Shown: positions 10,521-23,701 of the stretch, one piece after another | Position numbering within the stretch: the first letter of the stretch is position 1 | Layout of the letters: each line of letters begins with the position of its first letter | NCBI RefSeq assembly: GCF_032854445.1 | Contig: NC_088295.1 | Span: forward strand, 78,956,028 to 79,020,027 | Source of the DNA: Liolophura sinensis | Lineage: Eukaryota; Mollusca; Polyplacophora; Chitonida; Chitonidae | DNA length: 64,000 nt | Direction: 5' to 3' | Notes under the pieces: model-generated | Told to the model about the DNA's origin: nothing | The model's input: the letters and a program-made list of their open reading frames with translations, nothing else | Databases searched by the model: none | Program-made: the position numbers and the translations under genes

Positions 10521-13500
10521 AAGGTTTAATGTAAGGGTCATGGAAATAGAAAGCATATTATCATCACGGAGTATAATACAGCCAACCCGTATACAGTTAA
10601 TGATTTGATCAATGAATTGATTAAGGGATTAATGAATCAATTTGTCAGTGAGTTAATCAATGGTGCCTTCCAGCTTAAGCTTGTTGTCCACCATATAAAC
10701 AAATCTGAAAGTCGTCAGAAACGTGCGATGTTCTTGAATAAGATGTTAATTACCGGTAGAGCACATGAGGCAGATCAATCAACAGTTAAATATGAAAACA
10801 TCCAATGATCCCACAGTTTCAAACCAGATAAGGACACACTAAGCACCATTATTCTTAGTTGTGGGATAAACTGGCTTGTTTCAAGAATATGGTATGCCAG
10901 TATCTGGAGTACATGTAAATGACCAGGGTTACGAATGCTCTGAAAGTCTATAATTTTGCTGTACAAGGAAATTTCCAGGTATCTGATTTCCAGAGGAATT
11001 TTCACAATATTGCGAAAGGTTGTTTGTGGTAGACGATCATATACGTCCATGATTTGCCACGATGATAATCTACCGATGCTTTTAGCCTTGTCCTTTGACG
11101 AGGATGGTCATTAAACTTTTTTTCACAAGGGACATAAAGACCGTCATGATGTTAGATATATAAAGCTGTCTGTATGCCTGGGGTAACACCTTTTCTGGGC
11201 CAAGTGTGATTGTGTTTCTACTTTGCTCCTGAAAGCAGCGAGAGTTATTTTGCATGACAGACAATGATTAGGGAACATTAGCATGTGTTTAGACTTAATA
11301 ACATGTTACAATTCATTTCTTCAGTTCTCGTTAGTTGCGCCATTAACTGAACCATCTGAAGGTGAGTCCTGTCGTTGTAAAAGTATTTACCCTTGTGACC
11401 TTCTTACAATTCTCATTCGAAGATTAAGTTTGGTTTTGTAATGATAATAATAATTTCTGATATACGAAATCTTTTTTGTTCGAGTCATTATATATCATTT
11501 ACGTAGAGTATAGCTTATGAACACTGTATATATGTATTTTGTGATCTATAATCCCCGGGTATTCTTCCCTACCAAGCGATAAACCATTCCAATCTAGGTG
11601 GATAAACCAAGTGAAACTGTAGTGGTCATACAAAGGAATTATGGAGGTATATTTGTTGTTGTTACCTATGACATTTTCAGTCCTACATTCTAGAAACGAA
11701 CGATCCTTGAAGCCCTCTTAAACATATATAGTTCCTTTACTGCTTCAGTCGTTTCACGCACTATAGCACTTGCTCATCCTCATATAAGGTAACCAGGTCA
11801 TGGTTTGATTCATGGCTTGTTTTTTTTTTCATGCGGAAAGATTGATTTTCACTGACTGTACAGCTCTGTCATTTTGTTATCTTGGTTTGGAAAGACTACA
11901 TGAAAAGACAGAGGGCAATTCGAGTCTTAAACGACCATATGTTGTAACTAGTGTGTACCAATTCTACGCGATCTTCACTAAACAAACCGAACTGCGTCAC
12001 GAATGGAGAGAAAAAAAAACGTGCAAAAAGCAGGAGTGCCTGGAGAAATTTTAGCGAAGTTACACATTGATTTAATGACTGCACGGTGAAAACACCTCTG
12101 GGAAATACGGTAAAGGGAAGAATCAAGGAAATATGGAATAGAACCTGCCGAAGTCACCCGGCCAGCAAAAGTAAACCGTACAAAAAATAACATTTCCTGA
12201 GTAAACGTCGTTACGGAAGGAGTAACAGATCATTTTTTAAATTAATGTTAAATTTCCCCCTAAGCCTTGCAAACTAATTTTTAGCCTAATTTCACCGTGT
12301 GAGAAAGTACCAATTATTGGCAGTCAACCGTATGTGGAATATTTTTGACATTTCTGTGCACAAATTGTGCAGCGGTGCCATCAACAGTGTTACTGTGGAG
12401 ATGTTGGAAAATGGTGATAATGTACAGATACTGTTTACAGTTGTTTTGTTGCATTGTTACACGTGATTTGTTTTAAACATTAGCCGTAACGTCACTCTTT
12501 TCTAGCCGTTAAAGGATACATGAAGCGATTGGTTTTATTTTTACAGTTTAGGATGTGTCCTGACGTATTGAAGAACACAAAAAGAGGCTTCTCAGCTTTT
12601 CTGTTGAGCGTGAAAATGGCTTTAAGCCACTGTTTTCCTAAGCTCCAGCACAGAAATTAATCAGAATACACTAGTGGTGTCAGCAATGATAGGTGTCGAA
12701 ACAACTAAGTGGGAAGAGCTGCCCTCATGGGAAAGGATAAGCTATTCCCGCGTTCCCAGTAAGTAAATTCCTGACCATTGACATAAAATATGCACAAAAC
12801 AGAGGAGTCATTAAGAGATATAAAATAGGCATCAAAACCAAACATTCTAAAAAAAAAGTACAATTTTCTTTATTTCTCTTAAAAACATAATATTTGTTTT
12901 AAAGTTCCTTTCCGTGTATCCTTTAAATTTAATTTACATATTCACGGCTGTTCACTTACTTGAAAGAGGTTGGAATATAAGTGAAATTTGACCTTCATAA
13001 TCCAGAAACGCATACATACTCTTGACGTCCTTACAAAGTTGTTGTTGTTCTGCACAGTGAAGGACGTTACATTGTTTGGGTTTTACAAGACTAGGCCGGT
13101 AGGCCGGTTGAATGTTCGGATTAGTATAGATAAAGGCATCTGGTTGGGACACATTTAAAACAGGCCAACACTCGCACAGGAATGGTGTTAGTGCGTTTTC
13201 GTAGGATGAACACTTTAATATTTAATTTAAATAAAATGCGATCTAATCTAAATACAAGTACACACAGAGAATCATTATCTGTCTGATACTATTTTTGAGA
13301 GTATCAATACAACTTCCAAAATTCTGCATCGCTTCATCAATTTATCGCCATTCAGCAAATTAGCGCTAGTGTGTTGTAGCATGTTCTGGTGTCAACTTTC
13401 AAAAAATGTAAAAGGAATAGGAGTAAATGAGCAGTCATAACGAAATGTGTTCCCGATAATTTCATTGTGACCATTTCTTTCTTTCATAAGAAATTATGTG

Positions 13501-13914
13501 GGATGGGTGCTAGCAAGGTCCGATGACCTTACCGCTTCAGGAAGAACATTCGTGTGTATGGTACAGTGTTTCCTGTGGTGGTTGTCGTGGTATAAGTGAA
13601 ATAGGCTCTGTTTATACGTTGGACATTGAACAGGCTGGGACGTATGTTTAGCCTGTCACCTTTGTCTGATGGATACGGGACAATGAAAGACTAAAAAGTA
13701 TAGTGAAGTACATGGTGAAAAGTGTGGTGAAAGCAACCTGTTTATCAGTTTATTAGTACATATTTGATGAACATCTGGCTATATTTTAACTGTTATTAGA
13801 GAATTAAACAAAACTATCGTATTTAAAACCCTCCATGTGAGTTTCTAATGATACTTAGGTATAATCAGTACAGGTCAACTACATTGTAAATTCTTGAATC
13901 ATAGTCATGGAGCT

Positions 13915-15130
13915 GTGGCATGACTGCACCACATCAGTAATTAAAAGGGTATCTTTTCACTGAGTTTGTCAACAAGGTAAATATCTTAAAGTTTCTGTAG
14001 TTAACATCAGCATATAACGATTTCAGAAATGCACGAACATGATGAAAATTTTGTACAATATATTCACCTCATGTCTCTTTTTGAGTTTCTCTTCTACGTC
14101 GACAGCTATGAATCCCCATTTCTACAAACATTGACCGCACAAGAAGTGTCTTTGTCGGGATTCCTCAAATGTGTCTGTAACCTCCAGACAAAAGCCCTAT
14201 GTGGATCAGCCTAGAGGTGTTCTTCAAAAGTATTACAGATCCCTTCACTCGGGACTAATTTGCTGTCGTTGAATTGCGCCATGTAGGGTTCTTCAAAGTG
14301 CTAAGAAATGTGCTTTTTGTGTTATAAAATAGTAAGACTTAATGACTACAACGGATGTAAGATATTCATGTTCAACAGCCAACCCAATTTACATCTCCTC
14401 TGCTTAGCGAGCAAGGAATCCAGTCGGTTGTGTAATCATTCTGGGTACGGGCGCCACCAGCACTTCCTTCTAAAGTACCCCGTTACATCAAGCTGCTGCA
14501 AAACCAAAAATAAGCCCTTTCCATGCAGCAAAAGGTCGACTGTATCTGTTCAGAGGACGGTCAACTGCTGTCTTCTCTTTTTCAGTTTCCACCGGCGTCA
14601 AAATTACTGAGAAAGATGCCGACGTTTTAGGTAAGCCCTGATGTAAATTGGTCTTATGCTCCAGCTACAGGAAAGTTCGTTATAAGGTATCTGGTTACCA
14701 CCAGTTCAAGTTTTCTTAAGGACGAGGTGATTGCACGTTTGAAAAAGTCACTTGTGTCGGGTGGGCGGAGTGTGGTGGTGGGGGTGGGGATGGGGTGGGG
14801 GGGGGGGGTTGTTGAGGGGTGGGAGGGGGTGACAATAGTGCAATGGTAATCTGAGATCCCGAAATTCCATTGCTTCTGAGAGACCAACCGACCCATCGGC
14901 AAACGTCATGGCCAGCAGGCAGAAAGGGCCTCATATACGTCAGTGTGCTCTAATGGTGTGATGTTAACACGAATTCTTACATGGAAACCTATAGCCCACA
15001 TTCAAGTTTAATAAAGACATTTGAGTTAGATTTTTCAGTTCTTTATAACAGATTATTGCTTTTTACATCTCCAACACACACCAATGATTATTACCATGAA
15101 CTGTCATTACCCCCAGCTGTGGGAAATTGA
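13915..15130 (+). repeat. Core block of long repeat unit, copy B
   Basis: Aligns with 8745-9735 and 19640-20700 in direct orientation and with 1590-2420 and 4450-5370 inverted. The downstream edge (15000-15130, with CTCCAACACACACCAATGAT and TACCCCCAGCTGTGG) matches 1600-1700 in reverse. A G-rich insertion at 14759-14831 interrupts it. Confidence 0.75.
14759..14831 (+). repeat. G-rich tract with quadruplex potential
   Basis: Runs of three or more G recur across about 70 bases, including a run of about 12 Gs near 14797-14808. The sister core blocks have ordinary sequence at this point, for example GTGTCCTGGATCTCTCC near 20496-20512 in copy C. The tract is therefore private to copy B. The strand-opposite frame is proline/threonine-rich and is an artefact. 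Confidence 0.85.
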
Positions 15131-15894
15131 TACGTATTGAAAGGCTGGACACAGATACCGATACAGATGTCGGTGCATTTAGTAATGACGTTTTGTTATT
15201 ATAGCCTAGTTTGTTGTAGTATACATACAAGCAGTTTATCCTTATTCAAGCTTTCTCTGGATTTTTAACTGACTGGGCTTTCCTTTTTGGTAACAGTGGT
15301 CAGTAAAACGTGCAATACCTGTGCTAAACACAAACTGAACGGTTTTCTTGACCTTTCTTGTGTATCGGGGTTATTGGTGGTGAACTAACACTAACGAGAT
15401 TTTCCGGTGTTTGTCACATCCTCTCTTGCAGAATCTTACCTGGTTACTCAGCATTTCACTGACTCTGGTGACAGAAAAGTCTATGAAAAAGTAAATATAT
15501 TACAAATCACATTGCTCCTCAGAAAAATAACTATTATTCAAGGTAAGAAACTAATTTCGATATATTTATGTGGAAACTTTTAAAAAGAAAGGAAAAATAA
15601 GTTATTCGTCTTGTATCATTTAGACATAGCATGGCTTAAATGGGGATGAATGACACTGGGGAGATTTAATAAATAAATAAAATAACATAACTACCTCTAC
15701 GTCTAACGCTACCTTTATCTTGTGCAAGTTGCTGGGTATATAGTGATCCGATTGGATGCTTGTAGACATCTATATTTGTTCAGTAACACTGTCCTCGTGT
15801 CAGAATGAAGAATGTTCACTGACCTAGGACTTTACCGATAGACGTTTTCTCTCACAGATTTAATTCGCAAAGAAACAGATCGAAAAAGAAAGTC

Positions 15895-16135
15895 CTACCT
15901 TTCTTGTTGATGACAAGGGTCGTAGGGAATGGGCATGAATGTTCTTTTGCACTTAACAGGTGAAGTCGCTTGTTTAAAACCAGCTCTCGAGGGTACGGCT
16001 GCAAGGTCCGGAGGGTGTCAGGAATTAACGAGGGCGGTGGTTTTAACAGGATTGTGTTCAGTCTTCCCTAGTCGTACATATACATTGATAAAAAGTCTTG
16101 GTTGGCGACTCCATTTCACAGGATGATTTGTGCCA
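15895..16135 (+). repeat. R3 repeat, copy 3 (longest)
   Basis: Begins near a small self-complementary CTTGTTGATGACAAG and passes through AAGTCGCTTGTTTAAAACCA and GCTCTCGAGGG. It ends near GTCTTGGTTGGCGACTCCAT. The reverse complement aligns with 640-905. In both places it lies between the core block and the block ending near 16930, so it was already in the unit when these two copies separated. I see no match in copy C. Confidence 0.6.
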
Positions 16136-17319
16136 AGGCAATAAAGTATTTCAGGGTTTTAGGTTATTTTAATAGACAATGCCACAACATCAGAAAGTTC
16201 GTGCAGGAATTTTGCTTTCTTAGACAACAGTTGACGCCTCAGCTGTCTACGTAACAATTCCTGAGGAAACGGAATTAACAAACAACTTCCTGGTGGTAAA
16301 TACCTCCTCATACAGAATCCTAGAGTCGTCAGTCGTTTGCTACAAAAACAAAGTTCAAAAGTTGTGCTTAAAAAGTGTGTCTTCTAAGAGGTCTGTGCAG
16401 GAAATAAGATCTCTACAAAAATAGGAATATGACTGAAGTAGGTGAGTTCTTTCACATTTTAAAACCCACTGGAAACTTCCCCTATATGTGGAGTTATTGC
16501 AACCAATATTTCGTCCACAGATAAACAATAGCAGCTGACAAATATTTAGATTTGACTTTTTCGTTTTGTTTTGGAAGTCATATATAGAAATTTAAGCCTA
16601 ATTTTCTTGATGGTTGTGGGTCCGAAAGACATCGCTGATGTGCAACTACCTGTTATCTGAATAATTTAAAACATTGCTGTTAATACCTGGACAAAAGCAG
16701 CACTGACATTTGAACCGACCTTCAGTATATCCAACTAATGAAACAGAGACACTAGAGCATCCAACAAGGGATTGTTTAAAAACCCAAGACTAATGGCAAC
16801 ATCAGTTTCCCCATAACAAAATGACAAACTGTATCTTGTCCCCAATATTTCGGCTAACATAGAAGAAAGGTTTACACATGATAGTGGACCGTTATGTAGG
16901 CTGTATCGACCAACTAACAACTCAAAAACATCCGTTTGCTTTGTGTGGACATCCCATTTTATCTACAACCTGATGTTTACTGGCAAAAGTTAGGGGCTGA
17001 CATTGATGCCAATGGTTAACGTTCGATGTTTATTTTTGTCTATTAATTTCTCAAATAGTCAACTGACTGCATAGATTTGAGAATCCCTTGATAAAACTAT
17101 TTCACTGTTTGTTAAATGGTGCCTCAAGATTTACAGACATTTTGGCAAAGTGTTCAGAAATAACTTTATTCTGCAGGTAAGAGTACTAAACCGTATCATT
17201 AAAATCATAGAAAATGAAAACAGATTGTTTAATTTGATGTTTTATACGATCTTGGTGTAAGGAATCAGAAAACGATTGTCTTACTGAAACAAGTACAAAA
17301 CTCAAACCTCACTGTCTGT

Positions 17320-17870
17320 GTCGGACGTGTGAAGATACATGAAACTTTGAACATGGAATACACCTTTGTTCTGAATGGATTTTATAATTTCAAGACTTTC
17401 ACCGATACCGGCTGTAATTTAACCGGATTCTGGGGGCTCAAGGTTCCGGAACCAACAGAGAAATCACCCTTGACACAGGCTACGAAGTGTCAGCTCTCCT
17501 GGTTGTGGGTTCCTGTATGACCAGTGTAATATATTAGCTACTCCTCTGCCCGCTAATCTTAACTGGGCTGCTGCAGTAACCCAGTCAGTGTAAAACAGCC
17601 CGTGTATGACGGGGTCCAAGTCAGTCTAATTAGGTCAATCTTTCTGTCTGCCTAGTCGGATCGATTTGATCAGAGAATTGATTAGTCTCTATCTCGTAGT
17701 GCCGGAAAATGGTAATAGATTACATGAGTAGGTTAAGCCACATGTCTGGCTTACTCACCTGTTGTACGATTATCGATTACGAGAGCAGTCTCTGAAATGC
17801 CTCCAAATGTCTGATTAGACCGATCGTCTCATAAGTGTGTGCTCAGTATATGACTGATCAATTGTAAGAG
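17320..17870 (+). repeat. End block of long repeat unit, copy B
   Basis: Matches 9975-10520 over its full length and 23425-23700 over its first half. Landmarks include TTTATAATTTCAAGACTTTC, TGTAATTTAACCGGATTCTG and GGTAATAGATTACATGAG. Identity with copy C is visibly higher than with copy A, suggesting that B and C share a more recent ancestor. Confidence 0.72.
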
Positions 17871-18234
17871 TTGTGCTAACTGAACATGAATTACTCACAC
17901 GAGGTATCCTAAGGTGTATATAGTTAAATAATACATCAACGAATCTATCAATTGGTCACTGAAGTTTTGAAAAAGTTGATCATTAAAGTAATCAATCAAT
18001 TATTCAGCCAAGTAATGAAATAAATGATTAATCAATAGCTGTCACGGAAGGATTTCGCGAGCAAGAATCCAAGAGATATATGACAATCTTCGCACTCGGC
18101 TTCTTAGCGTTCCCAGTCAGTTCATCGCTGACGTCATTTCGGAAAATTCTCGATCAATGACAGGAAAATATGCATAAAACTTATCAAGAGGATCGTTAAG
18201 AGACCTAAAGTATGCCTCGAAAACGAAACAGTTT

Positions 18235-19269
18235 TGTTTGGGCATGTTACGGTATTGAAAACAGCAACAGAAAACAGACTCAGTGACTCAATATTACAAT
18301 GTAAACAATGGCTTTATATATAAAATGAGACGTACAGTTTACACACAGTTCAACAACAACAACTAAAAAAAAAACATACACATCAGTATTACCGGTCTTT
18401 AAAAGTTTCCAGTTCCACCTTTACATCCCAAGGAACGAATTCCAGGAGATCCAACGTAAAGACCATGGGATAAACACACAATTCACACAAGTCACAAATT
18501 GTCCCCGTCCGGGTACTTCGCTAGGGCTAGCCAACGCTGAACACAGTACACAGGTTACACAGAACTCGAACAGTCAAGCTTTGAATGACGTCACACCCGC
18601 AGAGCACAAACAGGTAAATACAGGCATGGAGGTATAATCCACTTTAGACAGTCACAGCTCCCGCAGAAGCTCACAAACGAAGCCGTTCAGAGACGTAGAG
18701 TAATGTCACCTTGTGGCAGAACGAACGTCCTTTGCAAAACTGAAAACTTCAGTTTAGAGTCCTTGACGACCTTGTCGGTCAGGTGAGGTCAGCGTGTTAA
18801 ACAAATTACACAGTCAACACTGTATAATCATAATAAAGATCCGAACACCAATAAACGTGACTTCCGCAGAAATTCACATAAACCAGACATCAGTACTACT
18901 GTGGTACACAAACGGGGCCGGCATAAAAATCTGTCCTCCCAAACGAAATTGGCATCACCAGCTCATATAAATATAATGGACTCGATACGAGAGCATCGCA
19001 CACCCTCCTGGCTCCCAGTGGATGCAGCAAAAATACCTCCCCTCTGCACAGAAAACACGGCTTATATACTTGCCAGGTGGATTCAACTATTTTTAGACAC
19101 AGAATTAACAGCCAATGAACAGCCAGTTAAATAAACAGAGCATTGAACAAGGTGCTTTCCATCAGGTCCGCGCTGTACATATATAACAGGGCCTGTTATG
19201 CTTTCACAAAGGTCCGCAGACTAACAGTACACGAAAACGTTAAATAGTCATACATAACAGGGCACAACA
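18235..19269 (-). mobile_element. Solo LTR of a retrotransposon, about 1.03 kb
   Basis: The segment interrupts copy C exactly where copies A and B are continuous (7480-7530 and 12835-12880). It starts TGTTTGGGCATGTTACG and ends CATAACAGGGCACAACA. That gives the TG…CA ends and imperfect terminal inverted repeat of an LTR. Flanks are GTTT (18231-18234) and GTCT (19270-19273), a 4-bp duplication with one mismatch. On the minus strand a TATATAAG box at 19061-19069 would fit a core promoter, so I orient it there. No internal coding region, primer-binding site or second LTR adjoins it, so it is probably a recombination product. The superfamily (Gypsy or BEL) cannot be told. A large non-autonomous element is the alternative. 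Confidence 0.72.
19061..19069 (-). promoter_or_regulatory. Candidate TATA box of the solo LTR
   Basis: CTTATATAC on the plus strand reads GTATATAAG on the minus strand. It lies about 205 bp inside the 5' end of the LTR in minus orientation, a usual place for an LTR promoter. Function is inferred from position and motif only. Confidence 0.35.
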
Positions 19270-19639
19270 GTCTTTATTTCTCTTAAAACCATAATATTTG
19301 TTTTAGCCTTCCTTTTCATGTACCCTTTAATTTTATCTGACATAGTCACAGCTGTCCATTATCTGAATCATTATCTGTCTGATGGTATTTTTGAGATGGA
19401 AAGGGCTGAATTGACCATGTTATAAGACCTGAACTCTTGCACGCTTCAGTGGCTGTCCTCATGGCTTCTTTCAGATTGATGTTCAAGTCCGCTCTTTGAT
19501 GCATGTCTGGCTACATCTTATATGTTATTAGAGAACTGAACTATCTTTTCGAATTTAAAACCCCTCATTTGCTCTCCGCTTTCCTACTTAGGGATAACCC
19601 ATGTAGGTCAACTGCATTTCAGATTCATTAATCCTGGTC

Positions 19640-20700
19640 GTGAAGCTCTGCTATATCAGCACCACATCGGTAAATAAACAGGTATCGTCTTATTAAGTTT
19701 GTCGACAAGGTAAATATCTTTAAGTTTCTGTAGTTAACATCCACAAAAAGCGATTGTAGAAATACATTAACATGATGAAAATTCTATACAAAGCATTCAC
19801 TTCATGTCTCTTTTTGCGTTTTTTTCATATTATCAGCTATGGCTATGGAATCCTTATTCCCTAAACATAGATCTTACACACAGTGCCTTTATCCTGGTTC
19901 CTCATGTGTGTCTGTAACCTCCAGAGAAAAGCCTAGAGGTGTTCTGCAAGAGTATTACTGAGTCCTTCACTCGGATCTAATTTGCTGTCGTTGAATTGCA
20001 TCGTGTAGGGTTCTTGAGAGTGCTAAGAAATGAGCTTTTTGTATTGTAAAATAATAAGGCTTATTGACTACAATGTATGGTGGGTATTGTTGGGTTGTGT
20101 CCAGCGGCTATCCCAGTTTACATCTCCTCTGATTAGCGACCAATGAACCCAGTCGGCTGTGTAATCGCTCTGAACCTGGGTGCCAACGGCAGGTCCTTAG
20201 AAATTACCCCTGTTAGTTATATCAGCTGCAAAAGAAAAAAAAATACTTCAGTTCCATGCAGTATTAGACTGTGTAAATCTGCTCTGACTGAACGGACAAC
20301 TCCTGTCTTTTTTCTCAGTCTCCGCGGGCATCCATATTACTGAGAAAGATACAAAGTAACTTTTAAAGCAATCAGGTATCGAAATCAGACATATACACCA
20401 TTTGCAAGAAAAAAAGGATGTGGTTTTAAGGCTCCTGATTACCACCAGTTCAGGTATTCTTGGGGACGAGGTGACTGTACGTTTAAAAAGGCCATTTGTG
20501 TCCTGGATCTCTCCTGCAATGATAATTTGAGATTTCAAATGCCCAGTGCTTCTGGGAGACCTATTACCCCAACGACTGGCAAACATCATGACCAGCCGTC
20601 AGAAAGAAGCAGGAGTCTCTGTTACATGTCTGCTCCAATGACTTAATGTCCACAGGAATCGTAACATGGAACCGTATAACCCATAGATAGGTAAATATAA
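19640..20700 (+). repeat. Core block of long repeat unit, copy C
   Basis: Direct match to 8745-9735 and 13915-15130. The minus-strand frame at 20248-20589 (113 codons) contains SQIIIAGEIQDTNGLF, paralleled at 1826-2041 by SQIIIAGGITDADGLF and near 4730 by a similar stretch. The plus-strand frame at 20143-20343 begins MNPVGCVIALNLGA. These frames overlap on opposite strands, and their differences are largely amino-acid changing, so I treat them as by-products of nucleotide similarity. Confidence 0.75.
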
Positions 20701-22062
20701 ATAAACAACTTTCTCTGGATTTTAAATTGAGAAACTTTTTCTTCTTGGTGACAGTGGTCAGGTAAACATTCAATAGTTGTGCTGAATGTATGCAACACAA
20801 ACTGAACGGTTTTCTTGACTATCGTGTATCGGGCTTGTTAATGGAGAACTTACACTAACGCTATTTTCTTAACGTTACTTGTCACATCCTCTCATGTAGA
20901 AGTTTACCTGATTTCTCAGCATGGTACCCATTCTGGTGGAAAAAAGTCTATGAAAAAGTAAGCGTATTACAAATCACACTGGCCCTCAAGAACAAAATAA
21001 CTATTATTCAAGCAAGGAAAGAATTTTTAATATATTTATATGAAAACCTTCACAAAGAATGGAAATAAAAGCTCGTTTAAACATAGCCTGAATTAACTGA
21101 GAATGAATGACACTGGGGCAATTAAACTTAGGGAATAGGTTTTACCTTAACAACAGCTGCCTCCCAGACGAGCTGTGCAGATTGATACCTTAGGAACAAT
21201 GGCTGTTTGTCTACAGTAAGATCTGGAGAGGGGAAAGAAATCGTAAATCACAGAGAGTAACGCTCTCTCCATCCACAGTTCACTGTAAGCTGGGACACAG
21301 ATAGAAACTGATATTACATGTATTATGTTTACAAGTCGCCAGCAAATATGAAGTACTGGTTCAGCTAAAGTATGTCTCTTTTTGATACTTCAAAATTTTT
21401 CTTCAGTGCAGATAGGAATGGACTGGGTTAATAAATGTAGTCATTGCAGGACCTTGAAACTGGATGATGATCAATTCGTATCGCAATGATGCCATAACTC
21501 TTGTCAATCGGCGATGAGGAATATTTTGTCAAATTAAAGAGCCAGTTTCATCCCGGTTTTTGAAAAATAAAACTACAGTGGTGTATATTTCACAGTAAAT
21601 TCTCCTTATAGTTAACTTTCCAGTTGTCCTTCATCTTCTTAATAATAACCCAACTATCAGTTTGAACAGACCATTTATGTTTTCAATTCATATTTATATC
21701 AAAAATATATTTCTTGCATATTGATTCACTTTCAAAATCGCAATTGCTCCCTCGTTTGACACTAAAGACTGAGAGGTTGGAGCAGGTTAGCCCTTTGTTA
21801 ATGTTTAGCACTTTGTTAATGAGAGGCTGCGGTGTCATGTTTGGAATCTTGGGAATGGTGTCAGCACTTTGATGGCACGGATTCGCCTACCCACAAAACG
21901 ACGCAGTATATACATGTACATTCCGATTAAAATGTTAGTCGACATTTGGCAAGGTCTGGCATCAGCCTGCAATTCTGTTATCTGTTAAGCGCCAATCGGA
22001 GAGATAAATTTAATTATATAACTCGCACCTAACGTCGTACTGAAAACATTTCATTTACATGT

Positions 22063-22185
22063 TCCCCAAGGCTCTTTCCGGTTCCCCTCCCCCCCAACCC
22101 ACCCCCACCATAATGCTGGTCGCCATTTTATACGTGAAATATTTTTGGGTACGGCGTAAAACAACAATCAAGTAAATCAAGCAAG
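22063..22185 (+). mobile_element. 5'-truncated SINE with perfect TSD
   Basis: Contains GGCTCTTTCCGGTTCCCCTC, a C-rich stretch, TAATGCTGGTCGCCATT and the GGTACGGCGTAAAAC tail. A perfect 13-bp duplication, TTCATTTACATGT, flanks it at 22050-22062 and 22186-22198. The tRNA-like head is missing. Sister copies lack it. Confidence 0.9.
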
Positions 22186-22734
22186 TTCATTTACATGTAT
22201 ATAGCGGGGTCAGGTCAGGTATAGGAAGGCTAATTTTATGTCTGGCTAGGACTGGATGAATGCTATGGAATGTTCTGTGGCAAGATACGTCCACGTTATG
22301 ATATAATTTAGGCGTACAGCATAAAATCCAGAGCAGCTATGACAGTGTGCTAGTTGGCAAATGGTCACACGTCACGGGTGAAATACGGCCTCTTGTCTCA
22401 CCTCACTTAGCTTTTTATTCTAACTGTTCATTTAAATGCGTACATAGTAGCAAAACTTACACATCCCCCCCCAGCGCAATGGCTTAAACAGACTTAGGGC
22501 AAAAAAAATACGGTGATGCTCATTGCAATTTCAAACTTACGGTAAATCTCATCAACATGGTCACCAAAACTACGTCCATCGCTACCTTCATCTGGCGCAG
22601 TATGCTGGACTGAAGTAGTTGAGGTTTTTGACATTTAAAATACACTGGAACTTCCCCTATATGTGGCGTTATCGCAACGCATATTGCGTCCACTGTTAAA
22701 CAGTACTTGATATTTGCGGCCTTATAAACACTGA

Positions 22735-22990
22735 TGTTAATTTAAATCACTGATGTTAATACCTGGACAAAAAGCAGCACAGACATTTAAACCGACCTTC
22801 AGAATATCCGGGGAATAAAAGAGAGAAAATAGGACAGTCGGCATTGATAGCACATATTTCATTGACAACACAGGACTAATTGTGACATCAATTTCCCCAG
22901 AATGTCGGTCATTTACAGATTTTGTAACATGTATGTAGAACAAAATGACATCAACAATACTTTGACAACTTGTATCTTGTCCTCAGTATT
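22735..22990 (+). repeat. Block of long repeat unit, copy C
   Basis: Matches 16680-16930 directly and 1-330 in reverse. The minus-strand frame (22737-22943) shares short strings such as SPDILKV and PGINIS with the plus-strand frame at 111-311 (APDLLKV, PGINSN). Copy B breaks the frame, so it is not annotated as a gene. Confidence 0.6.
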
Positions 22991-23424
22991 GCGGCTGACA
23001 GAGAAGGTCTCCCTTTACACATGATATTACTAACAACCGAGAAACATCCACTGCTTTGTGTAGACATTTCCTATTTTATCTGCACCATGATTTTTATTGT
23101 AAAGCGTTAGGGCTGACATTGATGCCAAAGGTTAAAAAAATCGATGTTTATTTTTGTCTAACATTATTCAAATACTCAACTGACTCCACAGAATTGAGAA
23201 TTCTGTAATAAAATTATTTCGCTGTTGTTAAATAGTGCCTCAACATTTACAGAAGTTGGTCAGAAATAACTGTATTCTGCAGTTAAGAGTATTAAAGCGT
23301 GTCATTTAAATCATAGAAAATGAAACAGATTGTTTCATTTGATGTTTAATTCGTTCTTGATGTAAAGAAACAGAAAACGATTGTCTTACTGAAACAAGTA
23401 CAAAACTGAAACTGCACTGTCTGT

Positions 23425-23700
23425 GTCGACGTGTGAAGATGCATGGAACTTTGAACATGGAATACACTTTTTTTTCTGAATGGATTTTATAATTTCAAGA
23501 CTTTCACCGACATCAGCTGTAATTTAACCGGATTCTGGGAGCTCATGGTTTCGGAACCAACAAAAGAAATCACCCTTGAAACAGGTTACGAAGTGTCAGT
23601 TCTACTGGCTTTGGATCCTGTATGACCAGTGTAAAACATTTAGCTACTTTTTTGTCCGCTAGTGTATTGTGAGTTGGTTGTTGCCCCATATCAGTACGGC
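23425..23700 (+). repeat. End block of long repeat unit, copy C, cut by a LINE
   Basis: Very similar to 17320-17590. The match stops abruptly at about 23700, where the LINE begins. The remainder of the block (equivalent to about 17600-17980) is absent on the far side, so insertion came with a deletion or one followed it. Confidence 0.75.
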
Positions 23701-23701
23701 G

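Larger units (their letters stand above)
6290..11330 (+). repeat. Long repeat unit, direct copy A
   Basis: Blocks appear in the order seen in copy B. They are a start block at 6330-6480 matching 11365-11630, a block at 6985-7190 matching 11800-12040, and one at 7420-7880 matching 12730-13200. Further blocks at 7920-8500 match 13220-13530, the core lies at 8745-9735, and the end block at 9975-10520 matches 17320-17870. The region at 11090-11170 resembles 25300-25380. Relative to B, about 2 kb between the core and the end block is missing. No intact gene is recognised. The short frames on either strand are not conserved between copies. Confidence 0.65.
11331..17990 (+). repeat. Long repeat unit, direct copy B (most complete)
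   Basis: This copy holds every block recognised. They are the start (11365-11640), 11800-12040, 12390-12440 (matching 27300-27360), 12730-13530, and the core (13915-15130). After the core come a block at 15240-15660 matching 20700-21120, R3 at 15895-16135, 16440-16930 and the end block (17320-17870). It therefore gives the best estimate of unit length, about 6.5 kb. An insertion of about 150 bp at 13545-13690 is absent from copy A. No gene is recognised. Confidence 0.65.

Noticed and set aside
14654-14934. Proline/threonine-rich frames
   Set aside because: They are the complement of the G-rich tract inserted in the core block.
22081-22113. C-rich stretch as an i-motif or regulatory element
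   Set aside because: It is the CCTCCCACC part of a SINE, locally expanded.
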